Shown piece by piece: positions 1-6,730 of a stretch of 11,428 bases of DNA (position 1 is the first letter of the stretch; every line of letters starts with the position of its first letter). This DNA comes from Oscillospiraceae bacterium (GTDB lineage Bacteria; Bacillota; Clostridia; UBA1381). The translations under genes were made by a program, and so were the position numbers. The notes under the pieces are model-generated. The model ran no database searches. It saw nothing but the letters and a program-made list of their open reading frames with translations, and was not told the DNA's origin. The stretch is taken from the NCBI GenBank assembly GCA_022508725.1, contig JAFLUR010000014.1:4394-15821 (forward strand), written 5' to 3'.

Positions 1-88
1 GCGACCGGGGTTGGTCATAAAACTGCGTTTTATTGCTCACCCATGCGACCGGGGTCGGTCATAAAACTGCGTTTTATTGCTCACCCAT
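1..88 (+). repeat. 44-bp direct tandem duplication inside repeat copy 1
   Basis: Two back-to-back 44-bp units (1-44 and 45-88) differ at one base (T12 versus C56). A third unit starts at 89 but diverges after about nine bases. Each unit contains one core hairpin. The other copies in the window have a single core, so this is a local expansion. More units could lie to the left of the window. Confidence 0.9.
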
Positions 89-189
89 GCAACCGGGCGA
101 AAAAATAGTGCGTTCGGGGGTGTTTACGCCCGGAAAAGCGTATATTTTTTCGTAAATTATTTTTTGGCTGCCTTTAAACCGGTGTTTCC
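1..189 (+). repeat. MITE-like palindromic repeat, copy 1 (left end outside the window)
   Basis: This is the right part of a repeat family found five times in the window. Its right arm (about 137-189) runs through a T-rich stretch and ends GTGTTTCC, like the ends near 4056 and 10254. The core is a small hairpin, ATAAAAC-TGC-GTTTTAT, present twice (17-33 and 61-77) because the core is tandemly duplicated. The left terminal repeat (GGAAACACCGAATAAAT-like) lies beyond the window start. The element ends 89 bp before the trpD start codon, so it may be part of the trpD leader. No reading frame is evident in it. Classing it as a non-autonomous mobile element is inference; the repeat itself is directly visible. 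Confidence 0.8.
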
Positions 190-264
190 CTAATGAAAAA
201 AAGTCTGTTTGCGAAAAAAGCTTTCTCAAAATCGGCAATTCGTTGCATAAATCTGATATTTTAC

Positions 265-269
265 GGAGG
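265..269 (+). promoter_or_regulatory. Ribosome binding site of trpD
   Basis: GGAGG lies 9 bases before the ATG at 279 and fixes the trpD start. I see no convincing promoter, T-box or trp leader in 190-264. Transcription probably enters from beyond the window or from inside the repeat. Confidence 0.8.
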
Positions 270-278
270 TAGTAAATT

Positions 279-1292
279 ATGAAAGAATATTTGGAAAAGT
301 TGCTAAAGGGTGAAAATCTTACAAGAGAAGAGGCAAGAGAATGTATGGATTTGATGCTCAGCGGGGCGGCTACTCCCGTTCAGACGGCGGGCTTTCTTAT
401 TGCGCTGAGAATAAAGGGAGAAACGACGGACGAAATTCTCGGCTGCGTGGAGGTAATGCAGGGCAAGGGAGAATGTATATCTCCGAATGTTGACGACTAT
501 ATTGATTTTGTCGGAACGGGCGGCGACCGCACGAATACATTTAATATTTCGACAACGTCGGCTATTGTTGCAGCCGCGGCGGGCGTTTATATAGCAAAGC
601 ACGGAAATCGCGCAAGCTCAAGCAAAAGCGGCAGTACAGACTGTTTTGAGGCTCTCGGAGTAAATGTGTCGCTTGATCCCGGCCGGGTAAAGGAATGTGT
701 GGAAAAGGTCAATATAGGATATATGAACGCACAGATTTTTCATAAGCTTATGAAAAATGTTGCCGCGGTAAGAAAGGAATTGGGTATAAGAACAATATTT
801 AATATACTCGGACCTCTTTCAAATCCGTCAAGAGCGAAAAGACAGCTTATAGGTGTATTCGATAAAAATATAATACATACATATGCATCGGTAATGATGC
901 GGCTCGGAGTCGAAAGAGCTTTGGTTGTATGCGGAAGCGACGGAATGGATGAAATCACCGTTTCGGGAATAACGTATGTTTCGGAAATCAAAGACGGAAA
1001 GATAATCGATTATACAATAGATCCGAAGGATTACGGATTTGAATATGCGCCGGAGGATGATATAAAAGGCGGAGAGCCGGCGGAAAACGCAGCCATAACA
1101 AGGAATATCTTCTCGGGAAATGACCGGGGACCCAAGAGGGACGTTGTTATTCTGAATGCGGGAGCGGCTGTTTATATCGGCGGAAAAGCGGAGTCGATGG
1201 AAGAGGGCATTAAAATCGCCCGTGAAACGATAGACTCCGGCAAGGCTATGGCAAAGCTTGAAGAGATTATCAAGTTTACGAATGAAATATGA
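279..1292 (+). CDS. trpD: Anthranilate phosphoribosyltransferase (TrpD)
   Basis: TrpD transfers the phosphoribosyl group of PRPP onto anthranilate, the second step of tryptophan synthesis from chorismate, in the cytosol. The 337-residue length is normal for the family. An N-terminal helical domain (about 1-70) is followed by the PRPP-binding GTGGD loop (79-83), NIST (89-92), KHGNR (107-111), and the anthranilate-site stretch RKELGIRT with FNILGPL (165-180). Further on are the metal-binding DGMDE (221-225), GGEPAENA (264-271) and LNAGAAVY (292-299). All expected active-site motifs are present, so it should be functional. It is the first of three closely spaced trp genes, 12 bases before trpC. 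A repeat element sits immediately upstream, so trpE and trpG are not adjacent inside the window. Confidence 0.97.
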   Translation: MKEYLEKLLKGENLTREEARECMDLMLSGAATPVQTAGFLIALRIKGETTDEILGCVEVMQGKGECISPNVDDYIDFVGTGGDRTNTFNISTTSAIVAAAAGVYIAKHGNRASSSKSGSTDCFEALGVNVSLDPGRVKECVEKVNIGYMNAQIFHKLMKNVAAVRKELGIRTIFNILGPLSNPSRAKRQLIGVFDKNIIHTYASVMMRLGVERALVVCGSDGMDEITVSGITYVSEIKDGKIIDYTIDPKDYGFEYAPEDDIKGGEPAENAAITRNIFSGNDRGPKRDVVILNAGAAVYIGGKAESMEEGIKIARETIDSGKAMAKLEEIIKFTNEI

Positions 1293-1304
1293 TTTGGTGA
1301 TACT

Positions 1305-2081
1305 ATGATACTTGATACGATTATTGAATCAACAAAAAAAAGGGTAGCGCGGCAAAAAGAGATAATTACGCCCCGGGAGCTTATCAAAAAAGCGGAAAGG
1401 TCGGAATACCGGCCTCTCGGGTTCGGAAAGTCGCTGACCGGTTTTGACGGAATATCGATAATTGCCGAGATAAAAAAGGCGTCGCCGTCAAAGGGACTTA
1501 TAAGACCGGATTTTAATCACACGGATATTGCGAATGATTATAAAAAGGCTGATATACAAGCTATATCGGTGCTTACCGAGCCGGAGTTTTTTAAAGGAGA
1601 ACTCAGCTTTGTAAAGGATATACGGGAAATAACCGATATACCCGTTCTGAGAAAGGATTTTATTATCGACGAGTATCAGATATATGAGGCGCTTGTAAAC
1701 GGCGCGTCGGCTGTTTTGCTTATTATGGCGGCTCTTGATGACAAGACTTTTGAGAAATTTTACAAATGCGCGCATGAACTCGGGCTTGACTGCCTTGTTG
1801 AAACGCATAACAAAGAGGAGGTCATAAGAGCGGAGGGCGCGGATATTATCGGGGTGAACAACAGAGATCTTGCCACCTTTGAGGAGGATATTACCACGGT
1901 AGAAAGGCTTATGCCTTTTATTCGGGGGAATACCGCGATTATTGCCGAAAGCGCGATCAGAACGCACAAGGATTTTGAATATTTGCAGAGTCTCGGCGTG
2001 GACGGCGCTCTTGTCGGAGAAGCGTTTATGCGTGAGGCGTCGCCGTGCGAGGCTGTAAAAAAGCTTAGGTTCGGCGGTTAA
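1305..2081 (+). CDS. trpC: Indole-3-glycerol phosphate synthase (TrpC)
   Basis: TrpC closes and decarboxylates CdRP (1-carboxyphenylamino-1-deoxyribulose phosphate) to indole-3-glycerol phosphate. It is a single (beta/alpha)8 barrel of 258 residues, typical of the monofunctional enzyme and not fused to TrpF. Expected catalytic residues, by family position, are E55 and K57 in AEIKKASPSKG, K117 in LRKDFI, E166 in LVETH, N185 in GVNNRDL, and E215-S216 in IAESAI. The phosphate-binding end GALVGEAF is at 234-241. Its start lies 12 bases after the trpD stop with only a weak upstream GGTGA, so translation may be coupled to trpD. It is followed 16 bases later by trpA. The trpF and trpB genes that usually follow trpC in Clostridia are absent here. 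Confidence 0.96.
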   Translation: MILDTIIESTKKRVARQKEIITPRELIKKAERSEYRPLGFGKSLTGFDGISIIAEIKKASPSKGLIRPDFNHTDIANDYKKADIQAISVLTEPEFFKGELSFVKDIREITDIPVLRKDFIIDEYQIYEALVNGASAVLLIMAALDDKTFEKFYKCAHELGLDCLVETHNKEEVIRAEGADIIGVNNRDLATFEEDITTVERLMPFIRGNTAIIAESAIRTHKDFEYLQSLGVDGALVGEAFMREASPCEAVKKLRFGG

Positions 2082-2097
2082 AAGAGGAGATTCGGAA

Positions 2098-2892
2098 ATG
2101 GAAAACAGAATTGATATAAAGTTTAAAGAATTAAAGGACAACGGAAAAAAGGCGTTGGTAACATTTGTTACGGCGGGAGATCCGTGCTTTGATTTGTGCG
2201 AGAAATTTATTATCGAGATGGAAAAGGAGGGCGCGGATTTAATAGAGCTCGGCGTGCCGTTTTCCGACCCGTCGGCGGACGGACCGGTAATTCAGGAGGC
2301 GAATATACGCGCAATGTCAAACGGGGCGGATATATATACAATTTTTGATTTTGTCGAAAAAATCCGCGATAAGATATCGGTTCCGCTTGTATTTTTGATA
2401 TATTACAACGTTGTGTTTCAATACGGAGCGGACAAATTTTTTGCAAAATGCGCCCGTGTCGGGATTGACGGCGTTATAATACCGGATCTTCCGTATGAGG
2501 AGGGCGGGGAGATCGCGGAATATACCGAAAAATACGGAGTATATCATATAAATCTTCTTTCGCCGACATCAAAAGAGGACAGAATAAAGAATATTGCCGA
2601 AAATTCAAAGGGATTTCTGTATTGTATTTCTTCTCTCGGCGTGACCGGTGAAAAGGATGAATTTTCCACCGATTTCGAAAGCTTTTTCCGGACAATACGC
2701 AAGTATACCGATATGCCCTGTTGTTTGGGTTTCGGCATATCCGGAGGAAAGCAGGTGCGAATGTTAAAGGATTACTGTGACGGAGTCATTGTCGGAAGCA
2801 GCATAGTAAAGGCGGCGTCGAAAGGGAACGGCGATGAGGAAAAGATAAAATCGCTGGCGGATAAAATGCGTGATTTGAAAAGCGGATTTTAG
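2098..2892 (+). CDS. trpA: Tryptophan synthase alpha chain (TrpA)
   Basis: TrpA cleaves indole-3-glycerol phosphate to indole and glyceraldehyde 3-phosphate. Indole normally passes through a tunnel to a partner TrpB. The protein has 264 residues. The catalytic pair is visible as E50 in LIELGVPFSDP and D61 in ADGPVIQ. The phosphate-binding loops YCISSLGVTG and GFGISGG and the end GVIVGSS are present, so the barrel looks complete. A GAGGAGA ribosome site (2084-2090) lies 7 bases before the ATG. The gene is last of the trpD-trpC-trpA set. The odd point is the missing trpB neighbour: the alpha chain alone has little activity in the characterised enzymes, so a TrpB must be encoded elsewhere if the pathway works. 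I see no clear terminator after the stop codon. Confidence 0.96.
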   Translation: MENRIDIKFKELKDNGKKALVTFVTAGDPCFDLCEKFIIEMEKEGADLIELGVPFSDPSADGPVIQEANIRAMSNGADIYTIFDFVEKIRDKISVPLVFLIYYNVVFQYGADKFFAKCARVGIDGVIIPDLPYEEGGEIAEYTEKYGVYHINLLSPTSKEDRIKNIAENSKGFLYCISSLGVTGEKDEFSTDFESFFRTIRKYTDMPCCLGFGISGGKQVRMLKDYCDGVIVGSSIVKAASKGNGDEEKIKSLADKMRDLKSGF

Positions 2893-2994
2893 GATTCGCC
2901 GCGATGCTGCATATAATTTTGTAATATTAAAACCCCCTTGTGAATATGATATTTTATGAATGAATTGATTCGGGAGATACCGGAAAGATTTAAA

Positions 2995-3084
2995 GAAATA
3001 TCGAATAAATCGATATCAAAAAACAATTCGGCGAAAATGCGCGGAAAAGCATATATTTTTTGATGTCCTTTAAATCGGTATTTC
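2995..3084 (+). repeat. MITE-like repeat, copy 2 (short, core deleted)
   Basis: This 90-bp copy keeps both arms. The left arm starts GAAATATCGAATAAAT and reaches ATATCAAAAAA. The right arm runs from TTTTTTGATG to ATCGGTATTTC and is an imperfect reverse complement of the left over about 29 bases. The core hairpin seen in the other copies is missing, so this is an internally deleted relative. It ends 41 bp before the OB-fold gene. The rest of the 233-bp gap (2893-3125) shows no reading frame, terminator or convincing promoter. Confidence 0.75.
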
Positions 3085-3112
3085 GTTATGGTATTTTGCC
3101 GTACAATAAATA

Positions 3113-3118
3113 GGGGGG
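3113..3118 (+). promoter_or_regulatory. Ribosome binding site of the OB-fold gene (G-run type)
   Basis: A run of six G residues lies 7 bases before the ATG at 3126. It supports that start. A similar G-run precedes the small gene at 10638. Confidence 0.65.
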
Positions 3119-3125
3119 CAATCAA

Positions 3126-3743
3126 ATGCAGGAGAATAATAAAGCTGTAATAGTCGGTAAGGTTGAAGAGGGACCGATATTCAGTCATGAGGTATACGGA
3201 GAGAAATTTTACGGCTTTCTGATGTGCGTACCTCGTCTGAGCGATGTGAACGATTACATAAGAGTTCTCATATCCGAGAGGCTTATGTTGGATAGGGAGC
3301 TTAACGAGGGCGATGAAGTCGAGGTTGTCGGTCAGTTTCGTTCGTATAACAATTATAACGGAAGCAGCAGACTTTTGCTTACCGTATTTGCAAAGGATAT
3401 TATATATTCCGATTTCCCGGATATAAAAAATCCGAACAGCATATATCTTAACGGGTATATATGCAAGCCGCCGGTTTACAGGACAACGCCGTTCGGCAGG
3501 GAGATAACCGATATGCTCATGGCGGTAAACCGTTCATACAACAAATCCGATTATATACCGGTCATTGCGTGGGGAAGAAACGCAAGATACTGCAAAAACC
3601 TTGCGGTAAGCGATAATATAAGGATATGGGGCAGGATACAGTCGAGGGAATATCAGAAAAAGTTATCCGATGACGAAACGATAACCAAAACCGCATATGA
3701 GATTTCGGTAAGCAAGCTTGAAAAGGTTGAAGAAGAAATATAG
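3126..3743 (+). CDS. Protein with two SSB-like OB folds (putative ssDNA-binding protein)
   Basis: The 205-residue protein appears to hold two tandem OB-fold domains of the single-stranded-DNA-binding type, about 1-95 and 105-202. The second is the clearest: RTTPFGREITDMLMAVNR, then YIPVIAWGRNARYC and IRIWGRIQSREY follow the order of bacterial SSB strands. The first is more diverged, with IRVLISERL followed by DEVEVVGQFRSYN. It lacks the long glycine-rich tail and acidic DDDIPF-type tip of housekeeping SSB, ending instead in VEEEI. It is therefore probably a paralogue and not the main SSB. It stands alone between a repeat copy and a terminator. A role in DNA replication, repair or uptake is inference from the fold. 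A short helix with charged residues closes the chain. Confidence 0.8.
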   Translation: MQENNKAVIVGKVEEGPIFSHEVYGEKFYGFLMCVPRLSDVNDYIRVLISERLMLDRELNEGDEVEVVGQFRSYNNYNGSSRLLLTVFAKDIIYSDFPDIKNPNSIYLNGYICKPPVYRTTPFGREITDMLMAVNRSYNKSDYIPVIAWGRNARYCKNLAVSDNIRIWGRIQSREYQKKLSDDETITKTAYEISVSKLEKVEEEI

Positions 3744-3749
3744 CAACGG

Positions 3750-3801
3750 CGCTGATGTACATAAAGGGAAAACCTTTGTGTATGTCGGCGTTTTTTTATT
3801 T
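3750..3801 (+). terminator. Rho-independent terminator after the OB-fold gene
   Basis: An 18-base stem (3750-3767 with 3773-3790, several G-U pairs) closes a GAAAA loop and is followed by TTTTTTTATTT. It begins seven bases after the stop codon at 3743. Confidence 0.88.
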
Positions 3802-3837
3802 CGGGGTTTTAATATATACAAAGATAAAGAATTAAAG

Positions 3838-3877
3838 GACAAAAAGAGCCGGCTCCCGAACTGACGGGGAACCGGCT
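3838..3877 (-). terminator. Rho-independent terminator for thrH, minus strand
   Basis: Read on the minus strand, AGCCGGTTCCCCG pairs with CGGGAGCCGGCT across a TCAGTT loop (3877 down to 3847) and is followed by CTTTTTG. The plus strand lacks a U-tract here. It would end the thrH transcript after that transcript has crossed repeat copy 3. Together with the terminator at 3750-3801 it closes the convergent pair. Confidence 0.85.
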
Positions 3878-3910
3878 GTACGGCTATGAATATGAAAGAT
3901 CAATTCATAG

Positions 3911-4056
3911 GGAAACACTGAATAAATCAATATCAAAAAATAATTCAGCAACGCGGGTTGGTCGTAAAACCTTGTTTTACCGGTCGCCCATGCAGCCGGG
4001 AACAGCGTATATTTTTTCGTAAATTATTTTTTGATTACCTTTAAATCGGTGTTTCC
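3911..4056 (+). repeat. MITE-like repeat, copy 3 (complete, 146 bp)
   Basis: This is the cleanest copy. Its left end GGAAACACTGAATAAAT leads into ATATCAAAAAATAATTC. Its right end, read as reverse complement, is GGAAACACCGATTTAAAGG leading into ATCAAAAAATAATTT, giving imperfect terminal inverted repeats of about 35 bp. The core hairpin GTAAAAC-CTT-GTTTTAC lies at 3964-3980. ATAG flanks both ends (3907-3910 and 4057-4060), a possible 4-bp target duplication. The right end overlaps the 3' end of thrH and provides its last four codons and its stop. No protein-coding capacity is seen. Confidence 0.88.
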
Positions 4057-4652
4057 ATAGCCTTTTTGATGGCTGACATAAGCTCCTCATATGTTTCATA
4101 TGCCGGAAGCTCGGGGTGGTCCGCTTTGATTTGTTCCGTGCTTTTGAACAAAAAGCCGGCCTTGCTTGCTTTTATCATGGCAAGGTCGTTGTGGCTGTCG
4201 CCGCTTGCGATGGTTTCATAGCCGATGGACTGCAAAGCTTTTACCGTGGTGAGCTTTGAGTTTTCGACGCGCATTTTAAATCCGGTTATTTCGCCGTTTT
4301 CCGCAACCTCAAGCGAGTTGCAGAATATTGTCGGGAATCCCAGCTTTTTCATAAGAGGACCCGCAAACTGTGAGAATGTATCGCTTATTATGATAACCTG
4401 TGTTATTGAGCGCAGCTCGTCAAGAAAAGCCTTGGCTCCGGGTAGGGGGTCTATTTTTTCTATCGTTTCCCCGATTTCTTTGAGCCCGAGACCGTGTTCC
4501 TTCAGAATATCTATCCTGTATTTCATAAGCTTGTCATAGTCCGGTTCGTCACGGGTCGTCCTTTTTAACTCGGGAATACCGCTCGCCTGCGCAAAAGCTA
4601 TCCATATTTCCGGTACCAGCACACCCTCAAGATCCAAACATACAATATACAT
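4041..4652 (-). CDS. thrH: ThrH-type phosphoserine phosphatase / homoserine phosphotransferase
   Basis: This 203-residue HAD-superfamily enzyme closely resembles Pseudomonas ThrH, which dephosphorylates phosphoserine and can transfer the phosphate to homoserine. The HAD motifs are present: motif I CLDLEGVLVPE with nucleophile D7, motif II SDT (90-92), the conserved lysine K133, and motif IV GDSHND (151-156). The ThrH signature TTRDEPDYDKLM follows the cap region. I chose the ATG at 4652 because AAGGAGG lies 8 bases upstream and the protein then begins MYIVCLDLEG, like ThrH. A longer frame to 4700 lacks this support. The last residues ETPI and the TAA are encoded by the repeat copy 3 terminus, so the natural C-terminus was probably replaced. 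The gene would contribute serine, a TrpB substrate; that link to the trp genes is inference. Confidence 0.92.
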   Translation of the reverse strand: MYIVCLDLEGVLVPEIWIAFAQASGIPELKRTTRDEPDYDKLMKYRIDILKEHGLGLKEIGETIEKIDPLPGAKAFLDELRSITQVIIISDTFSQFAGPLMKKLGFPTIFCNSLEVAENGEITGFKMRVENSKLTTVKALQSIGYETIASGDSHNDLAMIKASKAGFLFKSTEQIKADHPELPAYETYEELMSAIKKAMETPI

Positions 4653-4660
4653 TTTAAACT

Positions 4661-4667
4661 CCTCCTT
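4661..4667 (-). promoter_or_regulatory. Ribosome binding site fixing the thrH start
   Basis: Minus-strand AAGGAGG sits 8 bases before the ATG at 4652. It selects this start over an in-frame ATG at 4700, which lacks a comparable site. Confidence 0.88.
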
Positions 4668-4714
4668 ATCAGCGGCGGGGAAATTATATCGATACTTCAT
4701 ATTTATTCCGCCAA

Positions 4715-4748
4715 ATTATATTATAAAGCATAAAGGTAATAAATACAA
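4715..4748 (-). promoter_or_regulatory. Sigma-A promoter of thrH
   Basis: TTGTAT (4748-4743) and TATAAT (4725-4720) are separated by exactly 17 bases on the minus strand. A second, overlapping TATAAT lies at 4720-4715. The leader would be about 60 nt. The match is by eye. Confidence 0.8.
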
Positions 4749-4796
4749 GAGTTTTTTTGATTTAATCGAAAATATTGTTTTTTTGAATATATTGTA

Positions 4797-4825
4797 TGGA
4801 TTTTTTTGAATATATATGGTATAAT
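4797..4825 (+). promoter_or_regulatory. Extended -10 promoter of the sirtuin operon
   Basis: TGGTATAAT (4817-4825) is a perfect extended -10. The -35 position holds only TGGATT (4797-4802), a poor match. Transcription would start near 4832. This excludes the in-frame TTG at 4806 as the sirtuin start. The region is very AT-rich. Confidence 0.7.
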
Positions 4826-4871
4826 GCAGAAAAGGGCATATTTAATTTTTTACGGGGAGGACTTGATCGGA

Positions 4872-5600
4872 ATGAGCGAAGAATTAAAAAGGATTGAGGA
4901 ATTGAAAAAAATTGTTGAGGAAACGGATAATATTGTATTTTTCGGGGGAGCGGGGGTTTCCACCGAAAGCGGAATACCCGATTTCAGAAGCGTTGACGGA
5001 TTGTACAATCAAAAATATGATTATCCGCCAGAAACAATATTGAGCCATACGTTTTTTATGAACAGGCCGGATGAATTTTTTCGATTTTACCGGGATAAAA
5101 TGACGGCGGAAAATGCGGAGCCGAATAACGCGCATAAGGCTTTGGCAAAGCTTGAAAGAGAGGGGAAATTAAAGGCTGTTATAACGCAGAACATAGACGG
5201 ACTTCATCAAAAGGCGGGCAGCCGTGAGGTGTTGGAGCTGCACGGCTCGACGTTGAGGAATTATTGCATGAAATGCGGAAAATTTTATGATATTTCGGCT
5301 GTGATGAATTCGGACGGTGTACCGGAGTGCGAATGCGGAGGAAGAATAAAGCCCGATGTGGTTCTTTATGAAGAAGGTCTTGATGATGAAACGGTCGCAA
5401 AGGCGATAGATTACATAAGAAATGCGAAAACGCTTATAATAGGCGGAACATCTCTTGTGGTATATCCGGCGGCGGGATTTATAAATTATTTCAAAGGGGA
5501 CAAAATAATACTTATAAACAAAACACCCACACAGGCGGACAGCCGTGCGGATATTGTGATACATGATTCGATAGGAAAGGTTTTGAGTATGTTTTTGTAA
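4872..5600 (+). CDS. Sirtuin, NAD-dependent protein deacylase
   Basis: Sirtuins remove acyl groups from protein lysines while consuming NAD. With the ATG at 4872 the protein has 242 residues, typical of small bacterial sirtuins. GGGGAGG ends 11 bases upstream, and the promoter at 4797-4825 rules out the in-frame TTG at 4806. The NAD-binding GAGVSTESGIPDFR is at 26-39, TQNIDGLH at 105-112, the catalytic base H124 is in ELHGS, a zinc set C132/C135 and C153/C155 follows, and GGTS is at 191-194. The stretch IKPDVVLYEEGLDD matches the Firmicute type. Everything needed for activity is visible. It shares a transcript with the lipid-kinase-like gene 16 bases downstream. Its protein targets cannot be read from sequence. 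Confidence 0.95.
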   Translation: MSEELKRIEELKKIVEETDNIVFFGGAGVSTESGIPDFRSVDGLYNQKYDYPPETILSHTFFMNRPDEFFRFYRDKMTAENAEPNNAHKALAKLEREGKLKAVITQNIDGLHQKAGSREVLELHGSTLRNYCMKCGKFYDISAVMNSDGVPECECGGRIKPDVVLYEEGLDDETVAKAIDYIRNAKTLIIGGTSLVVYPAAGFINYFKGDKIILINKTPTQADSRADIVIHDSIGKVLSMFL

Positions 5601-5616
5601 TTCGGAGAGTGTTGTT

Positions 5617-6642
5617 ATGAATAAGAAAAAACTGCTTTTTGTATTTAATCCCCGTGCGGGAAAGGATTTTATAAAATATTATCTTTACGATATTATCGAT
5701 ATATTTGTAAAACAGGAATATGAGGTGACGGTTCACCCGACACAGCGAAGGCTTGACGCTTATGAGCAGATAAAAAACCGTGCCGGAGAGTATGATTTGA
5801 TAGTGATATCGGGCGGCGACGGAAGTCTTAACGAGGCTGTAAAAGGGCTTATGAAGCTTGAGAGGAGCAAAAGACCGCCTATAGGATATATACCCGCGGG
5901 AACCACGAATGATTTTGCCTCAAGCATAGGCATATCAAAGGATGTGATTTTAGCGGCTTATACGGCGGCTGCGGGGAAGCCCTTTACCTGTGATATAGGC
6001 TCGTTCAATAACGATACCTTTATATACGTTGCTGCATTCGGCGCATTCACCGATGTATCGTATGATACTCCGCAGAATGTAAAGAATGCGTTGGGGCAGA
6101 CGGCATATCTGATAGAGGGAATAAAGCGTATTCCGAATATGCTTAAAAGCCATCATATAAGGGTTGAATATGACGGAAACGTGCTGGAGGATGATTTTGT
6201 TTTCGGAATGGTGTCAAACACGACGCGGCTGGCGGGGCAGAAGAGGAGTTCCGAGCTTGAAATATCTCTCAATGACGGCGTTTTTGAGGCCGCATTTATA
6301 AGAGTGCCCACAACGATCATGGATTTGCAGAATATTATTACCGAAATGGCCAATCATGATCTTAACACGGAAAATATAATAACCTTTAAAACATCGCATA
6401 TAAAAATGACCTTTGAAAATGAGACACCGTGGACTCTTGACGGAGAGGCGGGAGGAAATCATAGGGAGGTTGAAATAAAGGTAAATCCCAAGGCGGTGGT
6501 ATTCCGGACCGATAATATCAGTGTGCCGCCTGAAGCGGCGGGTTTGTCGTTGAATTATAAGATATACAAGCGCAGGAAGCTTGACAGCCGGTTTCGTATG
6601 CAGAAGAAATTCAAGGAGCTTCATCAAAAATCGAATAATTAA
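5617..6642 (+). CDS. Diacylglycerol kinase-family lipid kinase (DagK/YegS type)
   Basis: The 341-residue protein has the DAGK catalytic fold, which phosphorylates diacylglycerol or related lipids with ATP at the membrane surface. Visible motifs are NPRAG (11-15), the nucleotide loop SGGDGSLNE (65-73) and PAGTTNDFA (93-101). A C-terminal lid region follows, with TLDGEAGG and VNPKAVVF. The last 25 or so residues form a basic tail after the usual end near residue 310, perhaps helping membrane association. GGAGAG (5604-5609) lies 7 bases before the ATG at 5617. The gene follows the sirtuin by 16 bases and its stop codon overlaps the terminator stem. Whether the substrate is diacylglycerol, undecaprenol or a sphingolipid-like lipid cannot be told from these motifs. 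Confidence 0.9.
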   Translation: MNKKKLLFVFNPRAGKDFIKYYLYDIIDIFVKQEYEVTVHPTQRRLDAYEQIKNRAGEYDLIVISGGDGSLNEAVKGLMKLERSKRPPIGYIPAGTTNDFASSIGISKDVILAAYTAAAGKPFTCDIGSFNNDTFIYVAAFGAFTDVSYDTPQNVKNALGQTAYLIEGIKRIPNMLKSHHIRVEYDGNVLEDDFVFGMVSNTTRLAGQKRSSELEISLNDGVFEAAFIRVPTTIMDLQNIITEMANHDLNTENIITFKTSHIKMTFENETPWTLDGEAGGNHREVEIKVNPKAVVFRTDNISVPPEAAGLSLNYKIYKRRKLDSRFRMQKKFKELHQKSNN

Positions 6643-6676
6643 AAATACGGCTCATCGGAAGGTGAGCCGTATTTTT
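6641..6676. terminator. Bidirectional terminator between the lipid kinase and pyrG
   Basis: A 16-bp stem, AAAAATACGGCTCATC with GGTGAGCCGTATTTTT and a GGAA tetraloop, has an A-tract on one side and a T-tract on the other. It can therefore end transcription from both strands. It overlaps the stop codon of the lipid-kinase-like gene and lies 54 bp beyond the pyrG stop. Confidence 0.92.
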
Positions 6677-6730
6677 AATTGCTTGATTGACCGGTATGTT
6701 ACCGGATATATACTCATGCGAACGATATTT

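Noticed and set aside
1..97. CRISPR-like direct repeats
   Set aside because: The 44-bp units are contiguous with no unique spacers, and their sequence matches the core of the dispersed repeat family.
190..278. trp attenuator, T-box or promoter upstream of trpD
   Set aside because: I found no leader peptide with Trp codons, no T-box core motif and no hexamer pair with correct spacing.
1488..2141. 217-codon open frame on the minus strand across trpC
   Set aside because: It lies entirely opposite trpC, whose catalytic motifs are complete, and its translation resembles no protein family.
2893..2994. Terminator after trpA
   Set aside because: Only short, weak inverted repeats without a T-tract are seen.
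3847..3877. Second plus-strand terminator after the OB-fold gene
   Set aside because: The stem has no U-tract on the plus strand; the T-run follows it only on the minus strand.
4653..4700. Longer thrH start at the ATG at 4700
   Set aside because: It lacks a ribosome site, while the ATG at 4652 has AAGGAGG and gives the normal ThrH N-terminus.
4806..4871. Sirtuin start at the TTG at 4806
   Set aside because: It precedes the -10 box and the expected transcription start, so it would not be in the mRNA.
5169..5564. 131-codon minus-strand frame opposite the sirtuin
   Set aside because: Shadow of the real gene, rich in tyrosine, isoleucine and arginine, with no ribosome site or recognisable motif.
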